Shown here piece by piece: positions 17,793 through 26,700 of a stretch of DNA of 64,000 bases. Under the pieces are notes generated by a model. The model saw only the letters and a program-made list of their open reading frames with translations. It did no database searches and was not told the origin of the DNA. The position numbers and the translations under genes were made by a program. Positions within the stretch are counted from its first letter, which is position 1. Every line of letters begins with the position of its first letter. Origin of the DNA: Candidatus Caenarcanales bacterium (lineage in GTDB: Bacteria > Cyanobacteriota > Vampirovibrionia > LMEP-6097); NCBI GenBank assembly GCA_013216135.1, contig JABSOS010000013.1:26232-90231 (forward strand). The letters run 5' to 3'.

Positions 17793-19724
17793 ATGGCTGT
17801 TACTGAAATGGAATCAAAAAACAAACAAGTATCCATCGTCGATGCTTTGTCTAATAACAACTTAGAACTTGCAAGAGATCTTTTACTGAAGAAAATCGAT
17901 CTTCAAGTAGGACAAAAAGCAAGCTGGGACTCTCCTCAATATCGTGGAGATAAAGGTGTACAAAAAAGTATAAAGATTGACCATGAACGTGATAAGAACA
18001 TTACCTTCTTCGGTTTAGAGACTCTTAGAGACAGATATTTTCTAAAAGATGGTAAAGGTGACATCTGTGAGAATGTTCAAATGTTCTTCGCAAGAGTAGC
18101 GACGGGAATCTCTCGTGGTGATAAAGAATTAGCGCAGAATCTTTATGATTTAATGTCTAAAAACTGGTTCATGCCAGCAACTCCAGTACTTACTAACTCT
18201 GCTACTAGTAGAGGTGCTCAAATCTCATGTTTCTTAAACACTGTCGGTGATTCCATCTCTGACATCTTCAAAACTTATGAAGAAAACGCTTTCCTTGCTA
18301 AAGGTGGTGGTGGAATTGGTTCTAACTGGTCACAGGTTAGAGGTCACAACTCACGCCTAAGCTCAGGTGGAAAATCTTCAGGAACTATTCCTTTCTTAAA
18401 AGTTATGGATAGTGCGACTCTAGCTGTTTCCCAAGGTAACACTAGAAGAGGTGCTGCAGCTGCATACATGGAAATCAGCCACCCTGACATCGAAGAATTT
18501 ATCGATATTAGAAGACCTACTGGTGGTGATGAAAACAGAAGATGTTTAAACCTTCATCATGGTGTAATCGTCAGTGATGAATTTATGAGATGCGTAAAAG
18601 CTAAAGTAAAGTTTGATCTTACTTGCCCGCACTCTGGTGAAGTTACTAAGTCAGTTGACGCTGTAGAAATGTGGAGAAAAATTCTTAAAAACCGTATCGA
18701 AACTGGTGAGCCATATATCTTATTTATCGATACTGTTAACAAAGCTACTCCTCAACACCATAAAGACGCTGGTCTATTCGTTAACCAGTCTAATTTATGT
18801 TCAGAGATTACTTTACCTACGAATAGAGAAAGAACTGCTGTTTGTTGTTTAGGTTCTATGAACCTTGAGAAGTGGGAAGAGTGGAAAGACACTTCAGAAG
18901 ATACTCTTTATACAGCTGTTAAAGCCCTCGATAATATCTTAGATAACTTCATTTATGGAGTGGATTCTAGAGATTACAAGCGTGCTGTTCAATCTGCAAT
19001 GCAGGAAAGATCAGTAGGTTTAGGAGCTATGGGTTACCACGGCTTACTTATGTCTCAAGACATTCCTTTTGAAAGTGTCCAAGCAAGAGCGCTTAACAAA
19101 ATCGTTTTCAGTACTATTAATAAGTACGCTAAGCAAGCCTCTGTTAGATTAGCTGACGAGAGAGGAGTTTGCCCTGATGGTGGTGAGCAAAGAAACAGTT
19201 ACGTGATGGCTATCGCTCCTACAGCAAATATTTCAGTTATTTGTGGTGGTGCTACACCTTGTATCGAACCGATTGCAGGAAACGCATACCTTCAGAAAAC
19301 ACTCAGCGGCAGCTTCCTAGTGAAAAATGTTTACTTAGAGCAATTACTTGAATCTAAAGGACAGAACAAAGCTGACGTCTGGAGAAAGGTTATCGAAGAT
19401 AAAGGTAGTGTTCAAAACCTTGATTTCTTAACTGAAGAAGAGAAGAAAATCTTCAAAACTGCTTATGAGTTAGATATGAAAGAAGTGGTTATCCAAGCAG
19501 GTGAAAGACAGCCATACATCTGTCAGGCACAGTCATTGAACCTATTCATGAAATCACCTATCAGTGGTAGACAACTAAATGAAGTTCACTTACTTGCTCA
19601 CGAAGCTGGTGTTAAATCACTTTACTATTTACGTTCAGAATCAGTTATCGAAGCTGACAATGTAGATAACAAGTCTGTAAGAAGACAAGTTAGCGTAGGA
19701 GAAGAGTGCTCAGTTTGTCAATAG
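17793..19724 (+). CDS. Ribonucleotide reductase large (alpha) subunit
   Basis: 643 aa; reduces ribonucleotides to deoxyribonucleotides. The catalytic N-x-C-x-E triplet is present as Asn334, Cys336, Glu338 in 'SNLCSEITLP'. The redox pair is 'ISCFLN' and 'VCCLGSMNL', the Tyr-containing radical-handling region and 'PTANISVICGG' phosphate loop are present, and the C-terminus ends with the mobile re-reducing pair 'ECSVCQ'. There is no N-terminal ATP-cone, so allosteric overall-activity control by dATP is probably absent. It looks like a class I alpha subunit, but no beta subunit is in the window, so a class II (B12) assignment is not excluded. TATAAA near 17749 may be the -10 box. Confidence 0.9.
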   Translation: MAVTEMESKNKQVSIVDALSNNNLELARDLLLKKIDLQVGQKASWDSPQYRGDKGVQKSIKIDHERDKNITFFGLETLRDRYFLKDGKGDICENVQMFFARVATGISRGDKELAQNLYDLMSKNWFMPATPVLTNSATSRGAQISCFLNTVGDSISDIFKTYEENAFLAKGGGGIGSNWSQVRGHNSRLSSGGKSSGTIPFLKVMDSATLAVSQGNTRRGAAAAYMEISHPDIEEFIDIRRPTGGDENRRCLNLHHGVIVSDEFMRCVKAKVKFDLTCPHSGEVTKSVDAVEMWRKILKNRIETGEPYILFIDTVNKATPQHHKDAGLFVNQSNLCSEITLPTNRERTAVCCLGSMNLEKWEEWKDTSEDTLYTAVKALDNILDNFIYGVDSRDYKRAVQSAMQERSVGLGAMGYHGLLMSQDIPFESVQARALNKIVFSTINKYAKQASVRLADERGVCPDGGEQRNSYVMAIAPTANISVICGGATPCIEPIAGNAYLQKTLSGSFLVKNVYLEQLLESKGQNKADVWRKVIEDKGSVQNLDFLTEEEKKIFKTAYELDMKEVVIQAGERQPYICQAQSLNLFMKSPISGRQLNEVHLLAHEAGVKSLYYLRSESVIEADNVDNKSVRRQVSVGEECSVCQ

Positions 19725-19795
19725 ACCTTACTGTGTAAGTTTATCGCCGAAAAATAAAATTTTATTTTTCACCACTTTTCGTAAATAAATTAGGG

Positions 19796-19801
19796 TACAA
19801 T
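19796..19801 (+). promoter_or_regulatory. -10 box of ybaB-recR
   Basis: TACAAT 11 nt upstream of the ybaB ATG (19813), in an AT-rich region after the reductase gene. Predicted leader only about 3-5 nt. Confidence 0.5.
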
Positions 19802-19812
19802 ATTACTTCGTC

Positions 19813-20145
19813 ATGGACCAGCAAGACCTGAAAAAAGCCTTAAAGCAAGCGCAAGATATGCAAGAAGGGCTTTTAAAAGTACAAGAAGAGCTTTCTTCAA
19901 GAGTTCTAGAAGCTTCTTCAGAAGACGGCATAGTTGACGTTACTATGTCTGCTCAAGGTGACTTCAAGTCTTTAAAAATCAACCATAACTTACTTTCTAT
20001 TAAGTATCCTAATTTAGAAGATGCTTGCCCTATTATCGAGAAAGCTACGCTTAACGCTATTAAAAGAGCTACTGAAATGGCTACTGATCTTACTAAAGCG
20101 AAGTTAAAGCTTATCTCTGAAGGAATGGGTTTAGCTGAATCATAG
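19813..20145 (+). CDS. ybaB: YbaB/EbfC nucleoid-associated protein
   Basis: 110 aa, the usual family length. The N-terminal helix 'LKKALKQAQDMQEGLLKVQEELSS', the strand 'IVDVTMSAQGDFKSLKINHNLL' and a C-terminal helix rich in Ala/Thr/Lys match YbaB/EbfC, a DNA-binding dimer usually encoded directly before recR, as here (11 bp apart). It binds DNA non-specifically and is linked to recombinational repair through this conserved neighbourhood. Confidence 0.93.
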   Translation: MDQQDLKKALKQAQDMQEGLLKVQEELSSRVLEASSEDGIVDVTMSAQGDFKSLKINHNLLSIKYPNLEDACPIIEKATLNAIKRATEMATDLTKAKLKLISEGMGLAES

Positions 20146-20156
20146 GATGATTTGGT

Positions 20157-20903
20157 TTGGAATATACTAAAGCTTTAGCTGATTTAATCGAAGAATTTAA
20201 TAAATTCCCAGGAGTAGGCCCCAAGTCTGCGCAAAGGATGGCTTTTGCCTTATTAAAAAAATCTAATGAGCAGAATCAAAGATTCCTAGAAGTGGCACGC
20301 CGTGCAAAAAATGAAATTAAACAATGCTCAGTCTGCTTTAACCTCAGCAGCGATGATATTTGTGAAATCTGCACTGATACGAAACGCCAAGACAACCTTA
20401 TCTGTGTCGTCGAAGAAGTGAAAGATTTAATTGCTATTGAAAAGACTAAGGAGTTTAGAGGTAAATATCATGTACTTGGTGGCTTAATATCGCCACTTGA
20501 TGGTATTTCTAGTGCTGACCTAAATGTAGAAGCCCTGCTAGAAAGAATTAAGAGTTATTTTAATAACTTGAACGCAGAGGGTCTTTCAGGGGCTGATATT
20601 CAAGGCTTGCACAGTTCGAAAAATTTGAGTTTACTTAACGTAAATGATAATTTTGAGAACAAGCATAACGCAGAAGATCAGCCCCTGAAAGACCCTCTAG
20701 AGTTAGTTTTTGCGATTAGTCCTAGTACTGAAGGTGAGGCAACTATGCTTTTCCTTAAAAAAATGATTGGAAAGCTTGATCACTCAGATCAGATAATAAT
20801 GTCGAGACTTGCCTATGGTTTACCTTTAGGTGCAGATTTAGATTACGCTGATGAATTGACTATAGTTAAAGCCCTAGAAGCTAGGGTTTCGCTAGTGATT
20901 TAA
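20157..20903 (+). CDS. recR: Recombination protein RecR, with in-frame insertion
   Basis: 248 aa, longer than the usual ~200. Canonical parts: N-terminal HhH 'FNKFPGVGPKSAQRMAFALL', the Cys4 zinc finger 'CSVCFNL...CEIC', and the Toprim domain 'LICVVEEVKDLIAIEKT...YHVLGGLISPLDGI', then 'LVFAISPSTEGEATMLFL' and 'SRLAYGLPLGADLDYAD'. Between 'LLERIKSYFNNL' and 'LELVFAISP' about 41 residues are inserted relative to the family; this segment is encoded by a perfect terminal-inverted-repeat element (20576-20698) that keeps the frame. Start is TTG 20157 with AGGATGA upstream; nearby ATGs are closed. RecR acts with RecF/RecO in loading RecA at gaps. Confidence 0.93.
   Translation: MEYTKALADLIEEFNKFPGVGPKSAQRMAFALLKKSNEQNQRFLEVARRAKNEIKQCSVCFNLSSDDICEICTDTKRQDNLICVVEEVKDLIAIEKTKEFRGKYHVLGGLISPLDGISSADLNVEALLERIKSYFNNLNAEGLSGADIQGLHSSKNLSLLNVNDNFENKHNAEDQPLKDPLELVFAISPSTEGEATMLFLKKMIGKLDHSDQIIMSRLAYGLPLGADLDYADELTIVKALEARVSLVI
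20576..20698. repeat. Palindromic element inserted in frame within recR
   Basis: Left arm 20576-20597 and right arm 20677-20698 are perfect 22-nt reverse complements (22 of 22). They enclose 79 nt; the total of 123 nt equals 41 codons. The encoded residues interrupt the Toprim domain of RecR at a place where the family has no sequence. This is the organisation known for Rickettsia palindromic elements: a mobile-like, foldable, in-frame insert that is translated as part of a host protein. No transposase and no second copy were found in the window. Confidence 0.85.
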
Positions 20904-20911
20904 AATAATAC

Positions 20912-20940
20912 TTGCAACTTAGGTGCACGGATGGTATTAT
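20912..20940 (+). promoter_or_regulatory. Promoter of the 20951 gene (-35 and extended -10)
   Basis: TTGCAA at 20912-20917 and TATTAT at 20935-20940 are separated by 17 nt, and TG precedes the -10 box by one base (TGGTATTAT). Ten nucleotides separate the -10 box from the GTG start at 20951. Confidence 0.6.
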
Positions 20941-20950
20941 CTTAAGGGCG

Positions 20951-21745
20951 GTGTTGAATAACATAAAAAATTCAGTTCTCAAACCAGCAGCTATTGGTGG
21001 GCTTACTATAGCTACAATGCTTTTACCTAGTTCAGATTCTAAGACTATTCAGACTGAACGTAAAGAAGTAGAAAAAGAGCACATAGAAGCATTACATAAA
21101 CAAAAAGAAAAGTTAGATAGAAATTATGCAAATGAGATGCATAGAACGAGATGCCTTAAAGAAGGTGAAGAAGTTGGTTCTAGTATTGCATTACCTAGCA
21201 CAGTTAAGAGTGGTGAATTTCTATGTTTAAATTGGTCAGATAATATAAATCACCCTAAAATAGAAATTACTGATAGAACAGCAAAGCTTATTTCAGAGGA
21301 AAGCATGAAAGGAGCGTTTATTTTTAATGAACCATTCATGAATTACGAACTCTACCCTGAACAGGAAGTAAAAATGAGAAAAAAACTAGAAGAAGATGGT
21401 GTTAGGACGCATGAACTGAAGGAAATTACAGACCCGAATTTAAAGAAGCGTATCACCAAAGAATTTAATAAAAATAACAATAAATTTGATGTACTCCCAG
21501 ATCAACTTTTATATACCGAAATGGAGATAAACCTCCTAGAAGAAGCAAAGGGTAAAAATCTAATAATATTTATTCCTGGTAATAAGTTAGATAGAAAAAA
21601 AAGGCAAGTAGAATTTATGATAGGAAAGACTAATAACCCCAATATATTAAAAGTAATTGTGGGAGTTAATAATGGCAGCCCTCTAAAAAACATCCTGAGA
21701 TTTAGTAGTGAAGAAAACAATATATACTCACAATTTGTGGATTAA
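20951..21745 (+). CDS. Hypothetical exported or membrane-anchored protein
   Basis: About 264 aa of unknown family. I chose GTG 20951 because a good promoter (TTGCAA-17-TATTAT) occupies 20912-20940, inside the longer TTG-initiated frame. The first 20 residues (LNNIKNS... 'IGGLTIATMLLPSS') form a basic plus hydrophobic segment like a signal peptide or anchor. The rest is charged, with a helical segment (about 25-60) and a C-terminal strand-rich part containing 'GKNLIIFIPGNKLDRKKRQ'. Only two Cys. It lies between recR and gatC, each with its own promoter. Confidence 0.55.
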   Translation: MLNNIKNSVLKPAAIGGLTIATMLLPSSDSKTIQTERKEVEKEHIEALHKQKEKLDRNYANEMHRTRCLKEGEEVGSSIALPSTVKSGEFLCLNWSDNINHPKIEITDRTAKLISEESMKGAFIFNEPFMNYELYPEQEVKMRKKLEEDGVRTHELKEITDPNLKKRITKEFNKNNNKFDVLPDQLLYTEMEINLLEEAKGKNLIIFIPGNKLDRKKRQVEFMIGKTNNPNILKVIVGVNNGSPLKNILRFSSEENNIYSQFVD

Positions 21746-21755
21746 GTAAATATGT

Positions 21756-21761
21756 TAAAAT
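21756..21761 (+). promoter_or_regulatory. -10 box of gatC-pyrG (leaderless)
   Basis: TAAAAT, ending 7 nt before ATG 21769. An alternative ATG at 21760 would overlap this box, which supports the later start. Confidence 0.6.
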
Positions 21762-21768
21762 GCACAGA

Positions 21769-22077
21769 ATGAGCATAGATAAAGAGCAAGTGAAAAAAAT
21801 CGCAAGTCTAGCAAAATTATCTCTTTCAGAGGAAGAGTTAGAATCTCATGCTGAAAACTTGAACAAGATTTTAGAGTATGTAGAAACTCTTGAAAAACTT
21901 CCTACTCAAGGAGTTGAGCCGATTACTGGACCACTTGATCTTAAGCAAGTAATTAGAGCTGATGAATGCGACCCTAGCTCTAAACAGCTTCTAGAATCTA
22001 TGATTAATAATTTCCCGGATAAAGAAGAAGTTCAGGAAGGAATAGGAATTAAAGTTCCTAAAATGATGGGGGCGTAA
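21769..22077 (+). CDS. gatC: Asp-tRNA(Asn)/Glu-tRNA(Gln) amidotransferase subunit C
   Basis: About 102 aa GatC, the small chaperone subunit that holds GatA and GatB together in the tRNA-dependent amidotransferase. The signature '[17 protein letters not shown]' at the start, '[21 protein letters not shown]' in the middle and 'RADECDP' (the usual LREDEV equivalent) are clear, with the typical C-terminal 'KVPKMMG'. gatA and gatB are not in the window. The stop codon overlaps the pyrG start by one base (TAATG), an unusual pairing that indicates one mRNA for gatC and pyrG. ATG 21769 chosen over 21760. Confidence 0.93.
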   Translation: MSIDKEQVKKIASLAKLSLSEEELESHAENLNKILEYVETLEKLPTQGVEPITGPLDLKQVIRADECDPSSKQLLESMINNFPDKEEVQEGIGIKVPKMMGA

Positions 22078-23738
22078 TGACTAAGTATATATTTGTAACA
22101 GGTGGAGTGGTAAGCAGCCTTGGTAAAGGTATTGTTTCAGCGAGTTTAGGAAGACTACTAAAGTCTAGAGGATATAAAGTTTCCATTCAGAAACTAGATC
22201 CATACTTAAACGTAGACCCAGGAACTATGTCTCCATATCAACACGGTGAAGTTTTCGTTACCGATGATGGTGCAGAAACAGATTTAGACTTAGGTCACTA
22301 TGAAAGATTCATCGATGAAAACCTTAAACAAGCTAACAGTGTTACATCTGGGAAAATATATTCAGATGTAATCGCAAAAGAAAGACGTGGTGAATACCTA
22401 GGTGGTACTGTACAAATGGTTCCTCACGTTACTAACGAGATTAAAGATAGGATCAGAAAAGCTGCTGAAAAAAGTGGTGCTGATATTCTTATCGTCGAAG
22501 TAGGTGGAACTGTAGGTGACATTGAAAGTTCTATTTTCTTAGAAGCAATCCGTCAATTTAAAAAAGACGCTGGGAAAAATAATTCTATCTATATCCACGT
22601 AACCTTAGTACCTAATATTAAAGTTACTAGTGAGTTAAAAACTAAACCTACTCAGCATAGTGTTGAACTACTGCGTTCGAAAGGTATCCATCCAAATATT
22701 TTAGTTTTAAGAGCAGAACAAGATATCCCAGAAAGCTTAAAAGAAAAATTAAGTCTCTTTACTGATGTTCCTTACTCTAATATCATTGAAAGCTCTGACT
22801 GTGAAACTATCTACGAAGTTCCACTAATTCTAGAACACCAAGGCTTAGCCAATAGAGTTCTAGATGAACTCGATTTAGAAAACCATGAACCTAGCCTTAG
22901 TTCATGGAGAAATACTGTATCTAAAATAAAAACTAACGCTGATAGAAAACTTAAAATCGCACTAGTCGGGAAATACATTAAACTCTCAGATGCATACATT
23001 TCTGTAATTGAGTCACTGAGACACGCCTGTGCTGAATCAGGACACCAATTCGATTTACGTTTAGTCTTATCTGATGATCTAACAAGTTTAGAAGACGCCC
23101 AAAAAGAACTTGCAAATGTAGATGCTATCTGTATTCCTGGTGGCTTTGGGGATAGAGGTATTGAAGGTAAGCTACTTGCAATTCAGTATGCAAGATCAAA
23201 ACAGATCCCATTACTCGGTTTATGTCTAGGTTTACAATGTTTAGTAATAGAATACGCTCGTAATGTTCTAAACTTAGAAAATGCTAATAGTATTGAATTC
23301 AATACTAGAACTCCAGATCCTGTTATCCACTTAATGTCCGAACAACAAGACGTTGAAGATAAAGGTGGAACTATGAGACTCGGCTCTTATCCATGTCATT
23401 TAATTGAAAATAGCAAAGCTTATGAAGCATACGCTAGTGCAGGCATGCTTGATGAAAATAACACAGAAGCAATTATTCAGGAAAGACATAGACATAGATA
23501 TGAATTTAATAATAAATATAAAAACATGCTTGAAGAAGCTGGCTTAAAAGTTTCAGGAACTTCTCCAGACGGGCTTTTGGTAGAAATAGTGGAAATTACT
23601 AATCATCCATTTATGCTTGCATGCCAGTTCCACCCAGAGTTTAAGTCAAGACCTGATAGACCTCATCCATTATTCATGGCATTAGTTCAAACAGCTATTA
23701 ACATTAAGTCTAAGGCTGTAACTACCTCTAATATATAA
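22077..23738 (+). CDS. pyrG: CTP synthase
   Basis: 553 aa, full length. N-terminal amidoligase '[23 protein letters not shown]' (P-loop), '[38 protein letters not shown]' in the UTP/ATP region (only the family signature is cited), and C-terminal class I glutaminase with the nucleophile in 'LGLCLGLQC' and the His/Glu pair in 'QFHPEF'. It makes CTP from UTP, ATP and glutamine. Translationally coupled to gatC by a 1-nt overlap. It converges with the giant minus-strand gene 48 bp away; no clear terminator hairpin lies in that gap. Confidence 0.98.
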   Translation: MTKYIFVTGGVVSSLGKGIVSASLGRLLKSRGYKVSIQKLDPYLNVDPGTMSPYQHGEVFVTDDGAETDLDLGHYERFIDENLKQANSVTSGKIYSDVIAKERRGEYLGGTVQMVPHVTNEIKDRIRKAAEKSGADILIVEVGGTVGDIESSIFLEAIRQFKKDAGKNNSIYIHVTLVPNIKVTSELKTKPTQHSVELLRSKGIHPNILVLRAEQDIPESLKEKLSLFTDVPYSNIIESSDCETIYEVPLILEHQGLANRVLDELDLENHEPSLSSWRNTVSKIKTNADRKLKIALVGKYIKLSDAYISVIESLRHACAESGHQFDLRLVLSDDLTSLEDAQKELANVDAICIPGGFGDRGIEGKLLAIQYARSKQIPLLGLCLGLQCLVIEYARNVLNLENANSIEFNTRTPDPVIHLMSEQQDVEDKGGTMRLGSYPCHLIENSKAYEAYASAGMLDENNTEAIIQERHRHRYEFNNKYKNMLEEAGLKVSGTSPDGLLVEIVEITNHPFMLACQFHPEFKSRPDRPHPLFMALVQTAINIKSKAVTTSNI

Positions 23739-23786
23739 GAGGCGCGATCTTTTTCCTCATTTGTTGTGAGTTTGCAATAAAGTTTA

Positions 23787-26700
23787 TTAGGTGTAACGGT
23801 TAGGGTCGTTAACATATTTGTTAAAGTCCCAAGAACTTCTTTCAAACATTTGGAATACAAAGAGAATCAAAAGTAACTCCTGGATAGTCTTACCTTTAAT
23901 AGAATCTTTTTTAAATTCAGTAGAATTGTCCTTGACAGTATCACTTAACGCAAAAGTAGGTGAATATGTTTTTACTTCAGAATCATCAACAAGATCCTTA
24001 AGTCTGCTGGCTCTAGGATTAATTGATTCATCAAGTCTTTTCATATCATCATCTAAATTATCTAATAAAGAATTTGGTGATAAAAAAGTACCTGTTGAGT
24101 AACCAGGGATAGAAGCAGCATCAGTATAAGTAACATTTGAGATAGGTTGACTTGGAAGTGCTATTGACGGCGAATTTTGGAAAGCATCGTTAACCTCAGC
24201 TGCTTCAACCATCGTGAAAATATCATGAGGTTTTAAAACATTAGTCGCAGGATCAGTACCTGACCATTCACCTACTGCTAAGTTAACTTGATCATTCAAA
24301 TCAACTGGGTCAATCCCATTACCAGAAATAATTCCCTCAATCATAGATTTATATAGAGTTTCTGTATGTATTTTATCGGGATTACCAAATACTATTAGAT
24401 CGCCAGAACCATCAACTTTTAATAATTCTTTTTTAATAATTTCAAGAACACCCAATTGTGTTTTATAAGGCTCAGCCATATTTCCAGGCTCGGGATCAGC
24501 CTTACTAAAATTGACAAATCTATCACGCTTTGTTGTATCAGGAAGTACAGGGACATAGGCATCAAAATCTATCGCCTCATACTCTGCATTAGTTAGTATT
24601 AAATCTTCAGGCTTTATTAAACTTGGCTCACCTACAGTTGTTGATGGAAGACTCGAGAAGTTGGCAGGTAACGATTTACCTTCAAGTAAACTCTCTAAAA
24701 GTGCATTATAGTATTTAACAGTATCTGTATTGCTAGCATCTTCTGCAGCTTTTAATCTCGGTAATATAAGCTTTTCTGCAAATTCTAAGTTTCGATCAAA
24801 ATTACCATTAATTTTATATATACCTCTTCTGAAAGGAGGTTTTTCGGCTAAGTCTTTAATATCAACAAATAATTCATTTAGAACTGAAGAATCATAATCA
24901 GATGCAGCATTAATCTTACTCACGAAGTCATCTAATTTAAGAGATAAGCTTCGAGTATTATCTTCTTGAGCACTAATATAATTTAACTGGTCTTCTGTTT
25001 CTGTAACAAAGTTATTAAAGATATCTTGATTAGAAGCAGAGCCATTCTTTGCAATATAACTATCTTGAAAATTAATCATGGAATCAATTAAGTTCAAGTC
25101 TGATTCAACTCCAGAAACATCTTTCAAAGCACCAACCATCACTCTTGATACCGAATTATTACCTAGCCATAGGTCGAACTGTTCTAAAGCTTCTCTTCTA
25201 GCTTCAGTACTAGCCTGAGTAGCCATTTCGTTTCTTAAATTACTCAACTTCTCTAAATATGATTTAGTTTCAGTTAAATAGGAAGAGTTTGATGGGTCAA
25301 GATCGTGCCACATAGGTAAACCTGTGGCAAATGGTCCTCCCACTGCAAATAACTCAGGAAAATGAAATGGTATTTTAAGACCTTGACCTGAATCTTCATC
25401 TAAAAACTTCTGATTTTCCATGTAACCTGCATACTGGTACTCACCTTTTGAAAAATTATTACTAGTAAATTGTTGTAAAGGCTTAAAAACATATTCGCCT
25501 GAGTCACCTAATGTTGAATCGAACTCCTTAATCTGTCGAGTTTCAAAAAGCTTATCTAAACCATCAATAAAGTCATCGTCATTCTCGATTTGATTATTAA
25601 CTTGTAGAAAAAAGTGTGAGGTAGATGCGCTGCTAGCAAAGGCACTTTGTTTTTGCTGTGTTAGCTGAGAATCAAATACTGATTGAATTGCATTTATATT
25701 CTCATTAATATTCAAAGCCTCTAAAAATTGTGAAGTAATATTATCATTATCCTCATCACTTAAGTTATCACCTGGATTAAATTTGACTAACTGCGTGGAC
25801 AAATTTAACGTTTCTTCTGTCTTTGCACTATAAAACTCTCCATCACCTGGACTAATACCATATTCTGCCGAAGTGCCATAAGCTCCAGATAAAACACCAG
25901 ACAATGTTTGGAAATGCTTAACGTATGTAACATATTCTCTTCTTATCGCTTGCTCAGGTCCACTAGGCGAATTTCCTTGCCCAGCGATCGCAATTTCCAA
26001 ATCATCAATTTTCTTTTGAAAAAAAGCCAAGCTTCCAGACTCACGATCATTGTTAGCAGCTACTACTATCGGATTACCCTCTGAATTAACACGCCCATCT
26101 ATACCAGCAAAATGGAAATTATTAATTTCTGGTACCGTAATAGTTATGGCAGAACCACCTGTTTTTTTTGATAATGAGAAGCTATCCTCACTAACAAGAA
26201 CTTTTTCAATAAAACTATCCCTAAAAGTTGTCAACTCAGCCTCCAGGCTATTTAATATATTAATATATTCTGTCCTATTCCCCAAATCTGGTGGGTCAAT
26301 TGATAAATCACCAGGATCAAAAACGGGCATTGAACTAAGAAATGGATTATCACTTACATCAGGAGCATCATTGTCATTATCTTCAACTAGTGCCTTTATA
26401 TCTCCAATTTTAGTAATAGCAGCATTAAGGTTCAGTCTTAGTCTATTAGTATTTAAGCCAGTAATAACTTTAGATTGCGTGCCTGCAAATCTGCTTAATA
26501 GTGTCTTTTCATCATTAGTCAAATCTGCTGACAGGTCATTAAAATCAAGGTCGGCACCCATATCATTAATACCCGTAACTTCACCAGAAACTAGATCAAC
26601 AGATACTGTGCCATTCTTTAATTTGGCAATTATAGCTTGAATCTTAGTTTTATCCCCACCATCAAAACTCTGAAAAATAGGATCATCAGCAATGTTATTT

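Noticed and set aside
17793..19724. Ribonucleotide reductase considered as class II (B12-dependent)
   Set aside because: Length and C-terminal CxxC pattern fit a class I alpha subunit better, though no beta subunit is visible; left as an open alternative.
22077..23786. Considered a terminator between pyrG and the convergent giant gene
   Set aside because: The 48-bp gap has no convincing hairpin with a U-tract.
26050..26640. Open frames of 60-200 codons opposite the giant protein, enolase, GDPH protein and phospholipase genes
   Set aside because: They are antisense shadows of well-supported genes, with odd amino-acid composition (Ser/Leu/Ile runs) and no starts with promoters or Shine-Dalgarno sites.
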